Of a DNA stretch of 64,000 bases, positions 26,985 through 35,995 are shown in pieces. The notes under the pieces were generated by a model. It had not been told where the DNA came from and did not search any database. It saw only the letters and a program-made list of their open reading frames with translations. The stretch comes from CAMDHY01 sp046156265. Its GTDB lineage: Bacteria; Pseudomonadota; Alphaproteobacteria; Rhizobiales; Segnochrobactraceae. Position numbers and translations under genes: made by a program. The first letter of the stretch is position 1. Each line of letters begins with the position of its first letter. Location: assembly GCF_046156265.1 (NCBI RefSeq), contig NZ_JAWDIR010000004.1:86120-150119 (forward strand), read 5' to 3'.

Positions 26985-27937
26985 CCGTTCGGCAGGTTGC
27001 CGGCGAGTGCCTCGAGCACCGCCATGCGCACCGCCACACCCATCTCGACCTGCTCGCCGATCAGGCTGCGCGGCCCGTCGGCCACCGCCGGCGTGATCTC
27101 GACGCCGCGGTTCATCGGCCCGGGGTGCATGACGAGCGCGTCCGGCTTGGCGAAGGCGAGCTTCTCCTCGTCCAGCCCGAAATAGTGGAAGTACTCGCGC
27201 ACCGACGGCACGAAGGAGCCGTCCATCCGCTCGCGCTGCAGCCGCAGCATCATCACGATGTCGGCACCGGCGAGCCCTTCGCGCATCGAGCGGAACACCG
27301 TCACGCCCATGCGCTCGATGCCGGAGGGCAAAAGCGTCGAGGGCGCCACCACGCGCACCTCGGCGCCGAGGGCGGCGAGCAGCAGGATGTTCGAGCGGGC
27401 AACGCGCGAGTGCAGGATGTCGCCGCAGATCGCCACCACGAGGTTGGTGATGTCGCCCTTGTTGCGGCGGATCGTCAGCGCATCCAGCAGCGCCTGCGTC
27501 GGGTGCTCGTGGGCGCCATCGCCGGCGTTGACGACAGAGCAGCCGACCTGGCGGGCGAGCAGCGCCACGGCGCCGGCGGCGTGGTGGCGCACCACCAGGA
27601 TGTCCGGCCGCATGGCGTTCAGCGTCTGCGCCGTGTCGATCAGCGTCTCGCCCTTCTTCACCGACGACGAGCTCACCGACATGTTCATCACGTCAGCGCC
27701 CAGCCGCTTGCCGGCGAGCTCGAACGAGGACTGCGTGCGCGTCGAGGCTTCGAAGAAGAGATTGATCTGCGTGCGGCCCCTGAGCACCGCGCGCTTCTTC
27801 TCGACCTGGCGGGAGAGCGCGATGGCGCTCTCCGAAAGGTCGAGCAACGCCTCGATCTCGGTGCGCGATAGCCCCTCGATGCCGAGCAGGTGGCGGTGGG
27901 GGAAGGCCGTTCCGGCCGGCTTCGACGGTGCAATCAT
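26981..27937 (-). CDS. pyrB: Aspartate carbamoyltransferase catalytic chain
   Basis: This enzyme condenses carbamoyl phosphate with aspartate, the committed step of pyrimidine synthesis. The 318-residue product has the carbamoyl-phosphate motif FFEASTRTQSSFE, GDGAHEHPTQALLD and MHPGPMNRGVEI. The ATG at 27937 gives the normal length. No regulatory pyrI is present; instead the gene is translationally coupled to pyrC', typical of the 480-kDa ATCase class with a pseudo-DHOase partner. It diverges from aidB. Confidence 0.95.
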   Translation of the reverse strand: MIAPSKPAGTAFPHRHLLGIEGLSRTEIEALLDLSESAIALSRQVEKKRAVLRGRTQINLFFEASTRTQSSFELAGKRLGADVMNMSVSSSSVKKGETLIDTAQTLNAMRPDILVVRHHAAGAVALLARQVGCSVVNAGDGAHEHPTQALLDALTIRRNKGDITNLVVAICGDILHSRVARSNILLLAALGAEVRVVAPSTLLPSGIERMGVTVFRSMREGLAGADIVMMLRLQRERMDGSFVPSVREYFHYFGLDEEKLAFAKPDALVMHPGPMNRGVEITPAVADGPRSLIGEQVEMGVAVRMAVLEALAGNLPNG

Positions 27938-28083
27938 CGAAGTCGATCGTGTATGCGGAGTCGGCCCGGCGAAACAAGGCGTGCGCGCCGGTGCATGATA
28001 GGCTTCAACAGTTTGATTCGAACCGCGCGTCCATTTCGCGATGCGTCTAACCTGACAAGAAATTCCGGGGGCGGACCAGGCCG

Positions 28084-29718
28084 ATGGCGGCAGACGGCTT
28101 CGATACGCACGACGTCGAGAACCAGCCGCCTCCGCGCGCCGGCGTCAACCTGTACGAGGCCGACCCGGTCCTCCTCGGCGCGCTGGAGGGCGCGACGACG
28201 GCCGAGAACGAGAGCGAGCTCTCGCGGATGGGCGCGTTCTGGGGGTCGGCCGAGTCCCACGAGTTCGCCCGCCTCGCCGATCTGCACGGCCCGCTCCTGC
28301 GCACGCATGATCCGCAGGGCAGGCGCCTCGACCTCGTCGAGTTCCACCCCGCCTATCACGCCCTTTTGCGCAGGTCCGTCGAATACGGGCTGCACTGCTC
28401 GCCGTGGGAGGGGACGGAGGATGCGCCGCCCGGCCACCTCGTCCGCGCCGCGGGCCTGTTTCTGGCGGCGCAGACCGAATGCGGCCACCTCGGCCCGGTC
28501 TCGACGACCAACGCCGCCGTGGCGACGCTGTCCCTGTCGGAGACGATGTCCGACGAGTGGGTGCCGGCGATCCTGTCGCGCCGCTACGACCACCGGGCGC
28601 TGCCGGTGTCCCGCAAGCTCGGCGCCACCGTCGGCATGGGGCTGGCGGAAAAGCAGGGTGGCAGCGACCTGCGCGCCATCCGCACCGTCGCCGAGCCGAC
28701 CGACGACGGCTTCCGCCTCGTCGGCCACAAGTGGTTCCTATCGGCGCCGATGTCGGACGCCTTCCTGATGCTCGCCCAGGCGCCGGGCGGCCTGTCCTGC
28801 TTCCTGGTGCCGCGGCTCGATCCAGAGGGGGCGCCGAACGGCATCCGCCTGATGCGGCTGAAGGCGAAGCTCGGCAACCGCTCCAACGCCACCGCCGAGG
28901 CGGAGCTCGTCGGTGCCCACGCGAGCCTCGTCGGCGAGGAGGGCCGCGGCATCGCCGCGATCCACGAGATGGTGACGCTGACGCGTCTCGACGCGGCCGT
29001 GATGTCGGCCGGCCTGATGCGCGCCGCCCTCGCCGAGGCCGTCAATTCGACCCGCCACCGTTCGGCCTTCGGCGAGGCGCTGATCGACCAGCCGCTGATG
29101 CAGCGCGTGCTTGCCGACATGGCGCTCGACGTCGCCGCCGCCACCGCGCTCGCACTCCGTCTCGCCCGCGCCTACGACGCCGCCGAGACCGACCGCTCCG
29201 AGGCGATCTTCGCCCGCATGATCACGCCGGTGGCGAAGTACTGGATCTGCAAGCTCGCCCCGACGCTGACGGCCGAGGCGATGGAGTGCGTCGGCGGCAA
29301 CGCCTATGTCGAGGAGAGCCCGCTCGCGCGGCTCTTCCGCGAGGCGCCGGTCAACGCCCTCTGGGAGGGGCCGGGCAACATCCAGTGCCTCGACGTGCTG
29401 CGGGCGCTGAAAGCCGACGAGCGGGCACTCGGTGTCGTGCTGGCGGAGATCGAACGCGACCTCGGCAAGGCGAGCCCCGTCGCCATCGACGACATCGCCA
29501 GCGCCGCCGGTGCCTGCCTCGAGGACGTTGGCTCCGCCCGCATCCTTACCGAGCAACTTGCGATTGCCGCCGCCGCCTCGGCGCTGCGCCGGTTCGCGCC
29601 GCGGGTGCTGTCTGACGCATTCCTCGCCACCCGCCTCGGCGGCCAGTGGCGCTCGACCTACGGCATGCTCGACGCGCGCTTCGACGCCCGCGACATCGTC
29701 GACTTCGTCGTCCCCTGA
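28084..29718 (+). CDS. aidB: AidB-like acyl-CoA dehydrogenase
   Basis: This FAD protein is related to E. coli AidB, which accumulates in the adaptive response to alkylation and binds DNA near promoters. The 544-residue product has the AidB-type N terminus (ENQPPPRAGVNLYEADPVL), the acyl-CoA dehydrogenase core (MGLAEKQGGSDLRAI, GHKWFLSAPMSDAF) and the helical C-terminal part (ECVGGNAYVEES, LWEGPGNIQCLDVLRA). No Ada box or ada gene is visible nearby, so damage induction is unproven here. It is convergent with gph. Confidence 0.88.
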   Translation: MAADGFDTHDVENQPPPRAGVNLYEADPVLLGALEGATTAENESELSRMGAFWGSAESHEFARLADLHGPLLRTHDPQGRRLDLVEFHPAYHALLRRSVEYGLHCSPWEGTEDAPPGHLVRAAGLFLAAQTECGHLGPVSTTNAAVATLSLSETMSDEWVPAILSRRYDHRALPVSRKLGATVGMGLAEKQGGSDLRAIRTVAEPTDDGFRLVGHKWFLSAPMSDAFLMLAQAPGGLSCFLVPRLDPEGAPNGIRLMRLKAKLGNRSNATAEAELVGAHASLVGEEGRGIAAIHEMVTLTRLDAAVMSAGLMRAALAEAVNSTRHRSAFGEALIDQPLMQRVLADMALDVAAATALALRLARAYDAAETDRSEAIFARMITPVAKYWICKLAPTLTAEAMECVGGNAYVEESPLARLFREAPVNALWEGPGNIQCLDVLRALKADERALGVVLAEIERDLGKASPVAIDDIASAAGACLEDVGSARILTEQLAIAAAASALRRFAPRVLSDAFLATRLGGQWRSTYGMLDARFDARDIVDFVVP

Positions 29719-29732
29719 CGGGGCCCGGCCAC

Positions 29733-30413
29733 TCAGTCGGTTGCGCTGCGGATCGCCGCGACGGCGTCCCAGAGGTCGTCGTAGTGGTCGATGAGCTTGT
29801 CGGGCGACAGCTCCTTCACCGGGATGTCGGTGTAGCCGAAGGTGACGGCGACGACCGGCACGCCGGAGGCGCGTGCCGCTTCGATGTCGGTGCGCGAATC
29901 GCCGACCATCACGCAGTCGTCGGGATCGCCCCCGGCGGCGACGACGGTCTTGAGGATGTGGTCGCGGTGCGGCTTCGACACGCCGAACGTCTCCGGCCCG
30001 GCGATGACGGCGAAGCGGTCGGCCAGCTCGATCTTCTCCAGCAGCAGCCGCGACAGCCGCTCGTACTTGTTGGTGCAGACGGCGAGCCGGAAGCCGGCAT
30101 CGCTGAAGCGGGACAGCGCGTCGGCGACCCCCGGGAAGGCACGGCTCTCGTCGGCGATGCGCCCCTCGTAGTGGACGAGGAAGCGGGCGTTGAGCCGGTC
30201 GAGGCCGGCATCGTCGAGCTGGACGCCGTGGGCGGCGAAGCCGCGCGCGATCATCATGCGGGCGCCGCGGCCGATCATGGCGCGCGCCGCCACACCGTCG
30301 ACGGTCGGCACCCCCGCCTCGTCGAGGACGATGTTGAGGCAGGCGACCAGATCGGGGGCCGTGTCGACGAGCGTGCCGTCGAGGTCGAGCACCAGTGTGG
30401 GGGGTGTCGTCAC
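29733..30413 (-). CDS. gph: Phosphoglycolate phosphatase (HAD family)
   Basis: This HAD hydrolase of 226 residues has motif I DLDGTLVDTAPDL, motif II VCTNKYERLSRLLLEK, motif III Lys in VSKPHRDHIL and motif IV MVGDSRTDIEAAR. This fits Gph, which removes 2-phosphoglycolate formed by DNA repair or oxygenase activity. The GTG at 30413 is preceded by GGAGGAG five bases upstream; a much longer frame upstream is low-complexity antisense. It diverges from rpiA, and 257 bases between the two genes should hold both promoters. Confidence 0.88.
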   Translation of the reverse strand: MTTPPTLVLDLDGTLVDTAPDLVACLNIVLDEAGVPTVDGVAARAMIGRGARMMIARGFAAHGVQLDDAGLDRLNARFLVHYEGRIADESRAFPGVADALSRFSDAGFRLAVCTNKYERLSRLLLEKIELADRFAVIAGPETFGVSKPHRDHILKTVVAAGGDPDDCVMVGDSRTDIEAARASGVPVVAVTFGYTDIPVKELSPDKLIDHYDDLWDAVAAIRSATD

Positions 30414-30670
30414 GCCGTCTCCTCCGGAAGGATTGTGTTGTCGCACCGCCGGGCCGGACGGCGCCTTTATTCTATACGCGTCAGTAGCGGACTGGCTCTG
30501 TGGCGTCGAAGCGACGCGGCGCCGCGCTGCGTGTCCGCACGTCTGCGGCGAGGGCTGAGGCGCTGGCGGATTGGCCTCGCCTCGCCGCCCGTGGTAAGCA
30601 CGCCTCGCTCCGCCATCGGCGCTTTCTGCCGTGGCGGCGCCGTGCGAGACATTCGGAAGGAAGCCATGCC

Positions 30671-31384
30671 GTGAGCGCCCCGACCGGCACTGATGCATCC
30701 GCCTTGAAGCGGGATGCGGCCCGCGCCGCACTCGCCGAGGTGAGCCATGGCATGCGCCTCGGCCTCGGCACCGGTTCGACGGCGACGGCCTTCGTCGAGC
30801 TTCTCGGCGAGGCGGTCGCCGGTGGTCTGGACGTCATTTGCGTGCCGACGTCCGAGCGCATCGGCGCTCTCGCCAAGAGCCTGCACATCCCGCTGTCGAC
30901 GCTCGAGGAAACCCCGAAGCTCGACCTCGCGATCGACGGCGCCGACGAGATCGGCCCGGGCCTCTCCCTCATCAAGGGTGGCGGCGGCGCGCTGCTGCGC
31001 GAGAAGATCGTCGCCACGGCGGCCAAGCGCTTCGTCGTCATCGCCGATGCGGGCAAGGTGGTTGAGGCGCTCGGCACCTTCCCGCTGCCGATCGAGATCG
31101 TGCCGTTCGGGCAGAAGCCGACGACCCGCAAGATTGTTGCGGCCGCCCAGGCCCTGGAAATCTCCGGGCGCCTGACGATGCGCCGCGACGAGGCGGGCGA
31201 GCTCTACGTCACCGACGGTGGCCACCATATCGTCGACGCGTTCCTGACGCGCATTCCCAATCCCGCCGCGCTCGGCGAGGCTCTCGACGGGATTCCCGGC
31301 GTCGTCGAGCACGGCCTGTTCGTCGGTATCGCCAAGACCGCCTACGTCGCAGGCCCCGACGGCATCCGACGCATCGATGCCTGA
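30671..31384 (+). CDS. rpiA: Ribose-5-phosphate isomerase A
   Basis: RpiA interconverts ribose-5-phosphate and ribulose-5-phosphate in the pentose phosphate pathway. The 237-residue product has LGLGTGSTATAFVELLG (phosphate loop), LAIDGADEIGPGLSLIKGGGGALLREK (catalytic Asp and Glu) and TDGGHHIVDAF. The GTG start at 30671 overlaps a three-codon frame ATG CCG TGA beginning at 30666; GGAAGGAAG lies just before both. gph and rpiA form a divergent carbon-metabolism pair. Confidence 0.93.
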   Translation: MSAPTGTDASALKRDAARAALAEVSHGMRLGLGTGSTATAFVELLGEAVAGGLDVICVPTSERIGALAKSLHIPLSTLEETPKLDLAIDGADEIGPGLSLIKGGGGALLREKIVATAAKRFVVIADAGKVVEALGTFPLPIEIVPFGQKPTTRKIVAAAQALEISGRLTMRRDEAGELYVTDGGHHIVDAFLTRIPNPAALGEALDGIPGVVEHGLFVGIAKTAYVAGPDGIRRIDA

Positions 31385-31429
31385 GGCGCGCCGTCACCGC
31401 ACAGCTTTGTGATCAAAGGAGAAGACGTC

Positions 31430-31957
31430 ATGAGCATTTCGAGGTTCCGTCGCCTGTGCGCGCCGGCGATGGGGCTCGCCATGCTGGCAGCCGTGATGGC
31501 CGCGCCGGGCTCGGCCTGGTCGCAGGAAAACGCCGACATTCCGCGCTCGCACATGGCGCTGGCGCAGCAGGCGATCGAGCTGTCGGGCGCCTCCGCCGGC
31601 TTCGACGACATCCTTCCGCTCGTTGCCGAGCAGACGAAGGGCCTGTTCATCCGTTCGAACCCCGCGCTGACCTCCGAGATCGAGGACGTCACCGACACGG
31701 TCGCCCTCGAGTTCGCCCGCAAGCGCGCGGATCTCGACATCAACATCCAGGGCATCTGGGCGCGCCGCTTCTCGGAAGCCGAGCTCGGCGAGATCATCAC
31801 CTTCTACCAGTCGCCCGTCGGCTCGAAGCTCGCCGCCCTCAGCCCGGAGATGCTGGCGCTGTCCGTCGGCGCGGCGAAGCAGTGGAGCGACGAGCTGTCG
31901 GTGACGCTCGTGACGCGTGTCCGCGAGGAGATGCAGAAGCGCGGCCACCAGCTCTGA
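31430..31957 (+). CDS. Exported DUF2059 protein
   Basis: This 175-residue protein has a signal peptide (MGLAMLAAVMAAPGSAWS, cleavage near WSQ) and a helical DUF2059 domain marked by FSEAELGEIITFYQSPVGSK. The family is common in alphaproteobacteria and has no established function. The start at 31430 is supported by AAAGGAG upstream; GTG 31409 would add seven residues. It lies 45 bases after rpiA and 31 bases before gor, so the three are probably one operon. Confidence 0.83.
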   Translation: MSISRFRRLCAPAMGLAMLAAVMAAPGSAWSQENADIPRSHMALAQQAIELSGASAGFDDILPLVAEQTKGLFIRSNPALTSEIEDVTDTVALEFARKRADLDINIQGIWARRFSEAELGEIITFYQSPVGSKLAALSPEMLALSVGAAKQWSDELSVTLVTRVREEMQKRGHQL

Positions 31958-31988
31958 CGGCCCACATTCCGGAAAAGGAGGCGGGCGC

Positions 31989-33377
31989 ATGAGCGGCGGC
32001 TTCGACTACGATCTCGTGGTGATCGGCGCGGGATCGGGGGGCGTGCGCGCCGCCCGCATCGCCGCCGGCTACGGCGCGCGCGTGCTGATCGCCGAGGAGT
32101 ACCGCATCGGCGGCACCTGCGTGATCCGCGGCTGCGTGCCGAAGAAGCTGATGGTCTACGCCGCCCGCTTCGCCGACGCCTTCGAGGACGCCGCAGGCTA
32201 CGGCTGGACCGTCGAGCCGCCGCGCTTCGACTGGTCGACGCTGATCGCCAACAAGGACCGCGAGATCGACCGCCTCTCGGCGATCTACCGCCGCAATCTC
32301 GACGGCGCCGGCGTCGAGATCGTCGAGGAGCGGGCGGTCGTCACCGGGCCGAACGGGGTCCGGCTGGTGAAGTCGGGGAGGGCGGTCTCGACCCGCTACA
32401 TCCTCGTCGCCACCGGCGGCTATCCGGACAATCCAGACGCCATTCCCGGCCTCGAGCACACCATCACCTCCAACGAGGTCTTCCACCTGCCCGAGATGCC
32501 GAAGCGCATCGTCATCGTCGGCGGCGGCTACATCGCGCTGGAGTTCGCCGGCGTCTTCCGCGGCCTCGGTGCCGAGGTGACGGTGCTCTACCGTGGCGCC
32601 AAGGTGCTGCGCGGCTTCGACGAGGACGTGCGCGACGTCATCACCGAAGAGCTCGGCCACCGCGGCATCGACATCGTCTGCGGCGACACCATTGCTGCGA
32701 TCGAGAAGACAGCCGAGGGCCTCACCGTCTCCACCCACGGCGGGCGGACCCTCGTCGCCGACCAGGTGATGATGGCAACGGGCCGCCGGCCCAACACCGC
32801 CGGCCTCGGCCTCGAGGAAGCCGGCGTCGTGCTCGGCCCGCGCGGCGAGGTGCGCGTCGACGCGCACTCGTCCTCCGACGTCCCCTCGATCTACGCTGTC
32901 GGCGACGTCACCGACCGGGCGAACCTGACGCCGGTGGCGATCCGCGAGGGCCATGCCTTCGCCGACACCGTCTTCGGTCACCATTCGCGCACCGTCGACC
33001 ACACCCTCATCGCCACCGCCGTCTTCACCACCCCGGAAGTCGGCGTCGTCGGCCTGACGGAGGCGGAGGCGCTGGTGCAGTGCCACTGCGTCGACGTCTA
33101 CAAGGCGCGCTTCCGGCCGATGCTGAACACCCTCAGCGGCCGCCATGAGCGGATGCTGATGAAGATCATCGTCGACGCCGACACCGACCGCGTGCTCGGC
33201 GTCCACATCGTCGGCGACCACGCCGGCGAGATGATCCAGCTCGCGGCGATCCCCGTCGCCATGCGCGCCACCAAGGCCGACTTCGACGCCACCGTCGCCG
33301 TCCACCCGACGGCAGCCGAGGAGCTCGTCACCATGCGTACCCCGAGCGCCCGCCACCGCCGCGAGGCGGCGGAGTAG
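31989..33377 (+). CDS. gor: Glutathione-disulfide reductase
   Basis: This FAD enzyme reduces glutathione disulfide with NADPH. The 462-residue product has the FAD motif VVIGAGSGGVRAAR, the redox-active disulfide GGTCVIRGCVPKK, the NADPH fold IVGGGYIALEFAGVF with downstream basic residues, and the C-terminal catalytic HPTAAEEL. An AAAGGAGG site precedes ATG 31989. Lipoamide dehydrogenase is less likely because the disulfide motif is of the glutathione-reductase type. Confidence 0.93.
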   Translation: MSGGFDYDLVVIGAGSGGVRAARIAAGYGARVLIAEEYRIGGTCVIRGCVPKKLMVYAARFADAFEDAAGYGWTVEPPRFDWSTLIANKDREIDRLSAIYRRNLDGAGVEIVEERAVVTGPNGVRLVKSGRAVSTRYILVATGGYPDNPDAIPGLEHTITSNEVFHLPEMPKRIVIVGGGYIALEFAGVFRGLGAEVTVLYRGAKVLRGFDEDVRDVITEELGHRGIDIVCGDTIAAIEKTAEGLTVSTHGGRTLVADQVMMATGRRPNTAGLGLEEAGVVLGPRGEVRVDAHSSSDVPSIYAVGDVTDRANLTPVAIREGHAFADTVFGHHSRTVDHTLIATAVFTTPEVGVVGLTEAEALVQCHCVDVYKARFRPMLNTLSGRHERMLMKIIVDADTDRVLGVHIVGDHAGEMIQLAAIPVAMRATKADFDATVAVHPTAAEELVTMRTPSARHRREAAE

Positions 33378-33471
33378 GGGGGGCGTCGGGGCTCGACTCC
33401 AGAGTCGCTTCTTCTATCTCGGGGTCATTCCCGGTACCGCCAGAGAATCGCCACGCCCTCAACCCCTCGAT

Positions 33472-33563
33472 CCGTCATCGCCCGGCTCGACCGGGCGATC
33501 CATCCCGCATGCAACGACTGTCGTGTCCGGGATGGATGCCCCGGTCGAGCCGTGGCATGACGG
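33472..33563. repeat. Palindromic extragenic element (two 36-bp inverted arms)
   Basis: Bases 33472-33507 and 33528-33563 are near-perfect reverse complements with a 20-base spacer. The arm core reads CGCCCGGCTCGACCGGGCGA. This pattern resembles the extragenic palindromes scattered through Rhizobiales genomes. It could form a long cruciform or RNA hairpin between the convergent genes. Confidence 0.8.
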
Positions 33564-33617
33564 CGGAGGGGGCGGGCAGGAGTGGCGACGGGCGCCAACA
33601 TTGGCCAGAAACGCACG

Positions 33618-33643
33618 AAGCCCGCCGGAATACCGGCGGGCTT
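33618..33643 (-). terminator. Hairpin terminator after the FAH gene
   Basis: A perfect 11-bp stem (AAGCCCGCCGG with its complement) and loop AATA sits 41 bases past the stop of the FAH gene. Only short T stretches follow on either strand, so it may act for both directions. The stem is strong. Confidence 0.6.
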
Positions 33644-33683
33644 CTGCGTTGTCGGGGCAGATCGCCCGCGCGGGTGAAACCGC

Positions 33684-34394
33684 TCAGCCGACCTTGATGG
33701 TGATCGTCCCCACCCCGTCGACGCCGCCGACCATCGTGTCGCCGGACTTCACCGCGTTCACGCCGGCCGGCGTGCCGGAATAGATCAGGTCGCCGGCCTT
33801 CAGCTCGAACAGGCCGGAGAGGTAGGAGATCATCTCCGGCACCTTCCAGATCAGCTGGTCGAGGTCGCCGGTCTGCTTGCGCACGCCGTTGACGTCGAGC
33901 CAGACGGCGCCCTTCGCGGGGTGGCCGATCTCCGAGGCGCGGACGATCTCGCCGCACGGGGCGGAGGCCTCGAAGGCCTTGCCGACTTCCCACGGGCGGC
34001 CGAGCTTCTTCGCCTCGCCCTGCAGGTCGCGCCGCGTCATGTCGAGGCCGACGGCGTAGCCGAAGACGTGGTCGAGGGCTTTGTCGAGCGGGATGTCGAT
34101 GCCGTCCTTGCCGATCGCCACGACCATTTCCATCTCGTGATGGACGTCCTTGGTGGCGCTCGGATAGGGGAAGGTGCCGCCGTCCGGCACGATGGTGTCG
34201 GGGTTTTTCTGGAAGAAGAACGGCGGCTCGCGGTTCGGGTCGTGCCCCATCTCGATCGCGTGCTCGGCGTAATTGCGGCCGACGCAGTAGATGCGGTGGA
34301 TCGGGAACAACAGGTCCGTGCCGCGCACGGGCAGCGTCGGCTGCGGCGCCGGGTCGAAGACGAACCGGTGCGCGGTCGAGACTTGGACGTTCAT
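33684..34394 (-). CDS. Fumarylacetoacetate hydrolase family protein
   Basis: The 236-residue protein belongs to the FAH superfamily of metal-dependent C-C or C-O bond hydrolases. IYCVGRNYAEHAIEMGHD opens the catalytic domain, FFFQKNPDTIV, HHEMEMVVAIGK and GYAVGLDMTRRDLQ supply the metal site, and LIYSGTPAGVN closes it. Members cleave fumarylpyruvate, acylpyruvates or similar; the exact substrate is unknown. Its ATG follows the permease stop by one base with AGGAG in the permease end, so it is translationally coupled as the last gene of the ABC operon. Confidence 0.85.
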   Translation of the reverse strand: MNVQVSTAHRFVFDPAPQPTLPVRGTDLLFPIHRIYCVGRNYAEHAIEMGHDPNREPPFFFQKNPDTIVPDGGTFPYPSATKDVHHEMEMVVAIGKDGIDIPLDKALDHVFGYAVGLDMTRRDLQGEAKKLGRPWEVGKAFEASAPCGEIVRASEIGHPAKGAVWLDVNGVRKQTGDLDQLIWKVPEMISYLSGLFELKAGDLIYSGTPAGVNAVKSGDTMVGGVDGVGTITIKVG

Positions 34395-34395
34395 G

Positions 34396-35148
34396 TCAGC
34401 GAGCTCCTGCGTAGTATTCTATGCGTTTTTCGAAGGCTTCGACGATTGACGACAGCACCATTGCCGCGGCGAACAGCATGAAGGTGATCGCCCAGAAGTG
34501 CTCCATGTCGAACGAGCGCGAGTAGAGCTCGAACAGCGCGCCGTAGCCGATGATCGACACCAGCAGCTGGCCGATGACGACACCCTTGACGCCGCGGATG
34601 AGGCCGAGACGGATGCCGGCGAGGATCTCCGGCAGCGCCGCCCACAGGATGATCTTGCCGTAGAGCTGGACGGGCGAGGCGAGGTAGCTGCGCCCCATCT
34701 CTTCGAGCGACTTCGGCACGTGCAGGATTCCCGCCCGCGTGTCGAGGGCGATGATCCAGACAGCGAACAGGAACACGGTGGCCACCACCGTCTTCTCGCC
34801 GATGCCGAACAGGATCATCAGCACCGGCACCAGGGCCGACAGCGGCGCCGAGACGAACAGGTTCACCCACATGCCGAGCAGCTTGTCGGCGGGCTTCGAG
34901 CGCCCCATCAGCACGCCGAGCGGCACGCCGATGGCGATCGCGAGCGCCATGCCCATGCCGTAGCTCCGGAGCGTGTCGACCGTCGCCTGCTGCCAGGTGC
35001 CGGTCTGCACCAGCCTCAGCCCTGCCTCGATGATGCCCGTCACCGGCGGGATGAGGAACACCGCCCCCGTCCGCCCGACGATCTCCCACAGCACCAGCCA
35101 GACGATGAGCGAGGCCATCATCGGCACACGCCAGCCCTTGATCGTCAT
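34396..35148 (-). CDS. ABC transporter permease, NitT/TauT type (first of two)
   Basis: The 250-residue membrane protein has six hydrophobic segments and the cytoplasmic EAA loop (EEMGRSYLASPVQLYGKIIL) that contacts the ATPase, as in SsuC/TauC permeases. It differs clearly from the second permease of the operon, so the importer is probably a heterodimer. The ATPase gene precedes it by 28 bases and the FAH gene follows after one base. Confidence 0.85.
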   Translation of the reverse strand: MTIKGWRVPMMASLIVWLVLWEIVGRTGAVFLIPPVTGIIEAGLRLVQTGTWQQATVDTLRSYGMGMALAIAIGVPLGVLMGRSKPADKLLGMWVNLFVSAPLSALVPVLMILFGIGEKTVVATVFLFAVWIIALDTRAGILHVPKSLEEMGRSYLASPVQLYGKIILWAALPEILAGIRLGLIRGVKGVVIGQLLVSIIGYGALFELYSRSFDMEHFWAITFMLFAAAMVLSSIVEAFEKRIEYYAGAR

Positions 35149-35176
35149 GGCCGTCCCTCCGGCTTCGCGTGCGCGC

Positions 35177-35995
35177 TCATTCGACGTAGTTCCGGAGGCC
35201 CTGCCAGATCGATTCCACCGTATCGAGATAGTGCGGATCGCGCCGGATTTCGTCGGGGGAGGCGGCGTGGTCGACCTTCGGCTCGATGATCTCGGAGATG
35301 CGGCCGGGCCGGCGCGACAACAGCACGATGCGGTCGGAGACGTAGACGGCTTCCTCGATCGAGTGGGTGACGAACAGGAAGGTCTTCTTTTCCACCTCGC
35401 GCAGGCGGATCAGGTCCTCCTGGAACTTGCGCCGCGTCTGCTCGTCGACGGCCGAGAACGGCTCGTCGAGCATCAGCACGTCGGCGTCGACGGCGAGCGC
35501 CCGGGCGAGGCCGACGCGCTGGCGCATGCCGCCGGAGAGCTCGTGCGGATACTTCTCCTCGAAGCCGGCGAGGCCGACCTCGGCGATGTAGTGGCGGGCC
35601 TTCTGCTCGCGCTCGGTCTTCGAGCCGCCGCGCAGTTCGAGCCCGAAGCCGACATTGCGCATCACCGTCGCCCACGGCAGCAGCGCGAAGTCCTGGAACA
35701 CGAAGGCGCGCTCCGGCCCCGGCCCGCGCACGGCGCGACCGTTGACGAAGACCTCGCCGCTCGTCTGTTCGACGAGCCCGGCGATGATCTTCAGCAGCGT
35801 CGTCTTCCCGCAGCCCGACGGCCCGAGCAGCGTCGTCAGCTTGCCGCGCTCGATGTCGAGGTCGATGCCACGCAGCGCCTCGACGTCGTTGTAGGTCTTG
35901 CAGATGCCGCGCACGGACACGGCGGCGTCGGTCCGCGCGCCGGATGCCGGCGCGGCGGGGCGGGTGAGGGTGGCGGTCTCGGCCATGGGTGTCAC
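35177..35995 (-). CDS. ABC transporter ATP-binding protein, NitT/TauT type
   Basis: The 272-residue ATPase has Walker A LLGPSGCGKTTLLKIIAG, the Q-loop FVFQDFALLPWATV, signature LSGGMRQRVGLARAL, Walker B VLMLDEPFSAVD and the switch His in VTHSIEEAVY, closest to SsuB/TauB. A GTG at 35995 overlaps the stop of the preceding permease by 4 bases. ATG 35986, three codons in, is the alternative start. Confidence 0.87.
   Translation of the reverse strand: MTPMAETATLTRPAAPASGARTDAAVSVRGICKTYNDVEALRGIDLDIERGKLTTLLGPSGCGKTTLLKIIAGLVEQTSGEVFVNGRAVRGPGPERAFVFQDFALLPWATVMRNVGFGLELRGGSKTEREQKARHYIAEVGLAGFEEKYPHELSGGMRQRVGLARALAVDADVLMLDEPFSAVDEQTRRKFQEDLIRLREVEKKTFLFVTHSIEEAVYVSDRIVLLSRRPGRISEIIEPKVDHAASPDEIRRDPHYLDTVESIWQGLRNYVE

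Larger units (their letters stand above)
33378..33683. other. Gene-free spacer between gor and the FAH operon
   Basis: The 306 bases between the convergent gor and FAH genes hold a weak 6-bp hairpin just after gor (33394-33407) followed by a T-rich stretch, a 92-base palindromic repeat and a strong terminator hairpin. These are listed separately where useful. No open frame here looks coding. Confidence 0.6.

Noticed and set aside
31400..31417. CTTTG-TGAT-CAAAG considered as an FNR/CRP-like site
   Set aside because: It lies in a 45-base gap inside a probable operon, overlaps the ribosome-binding region and is too short to trust.
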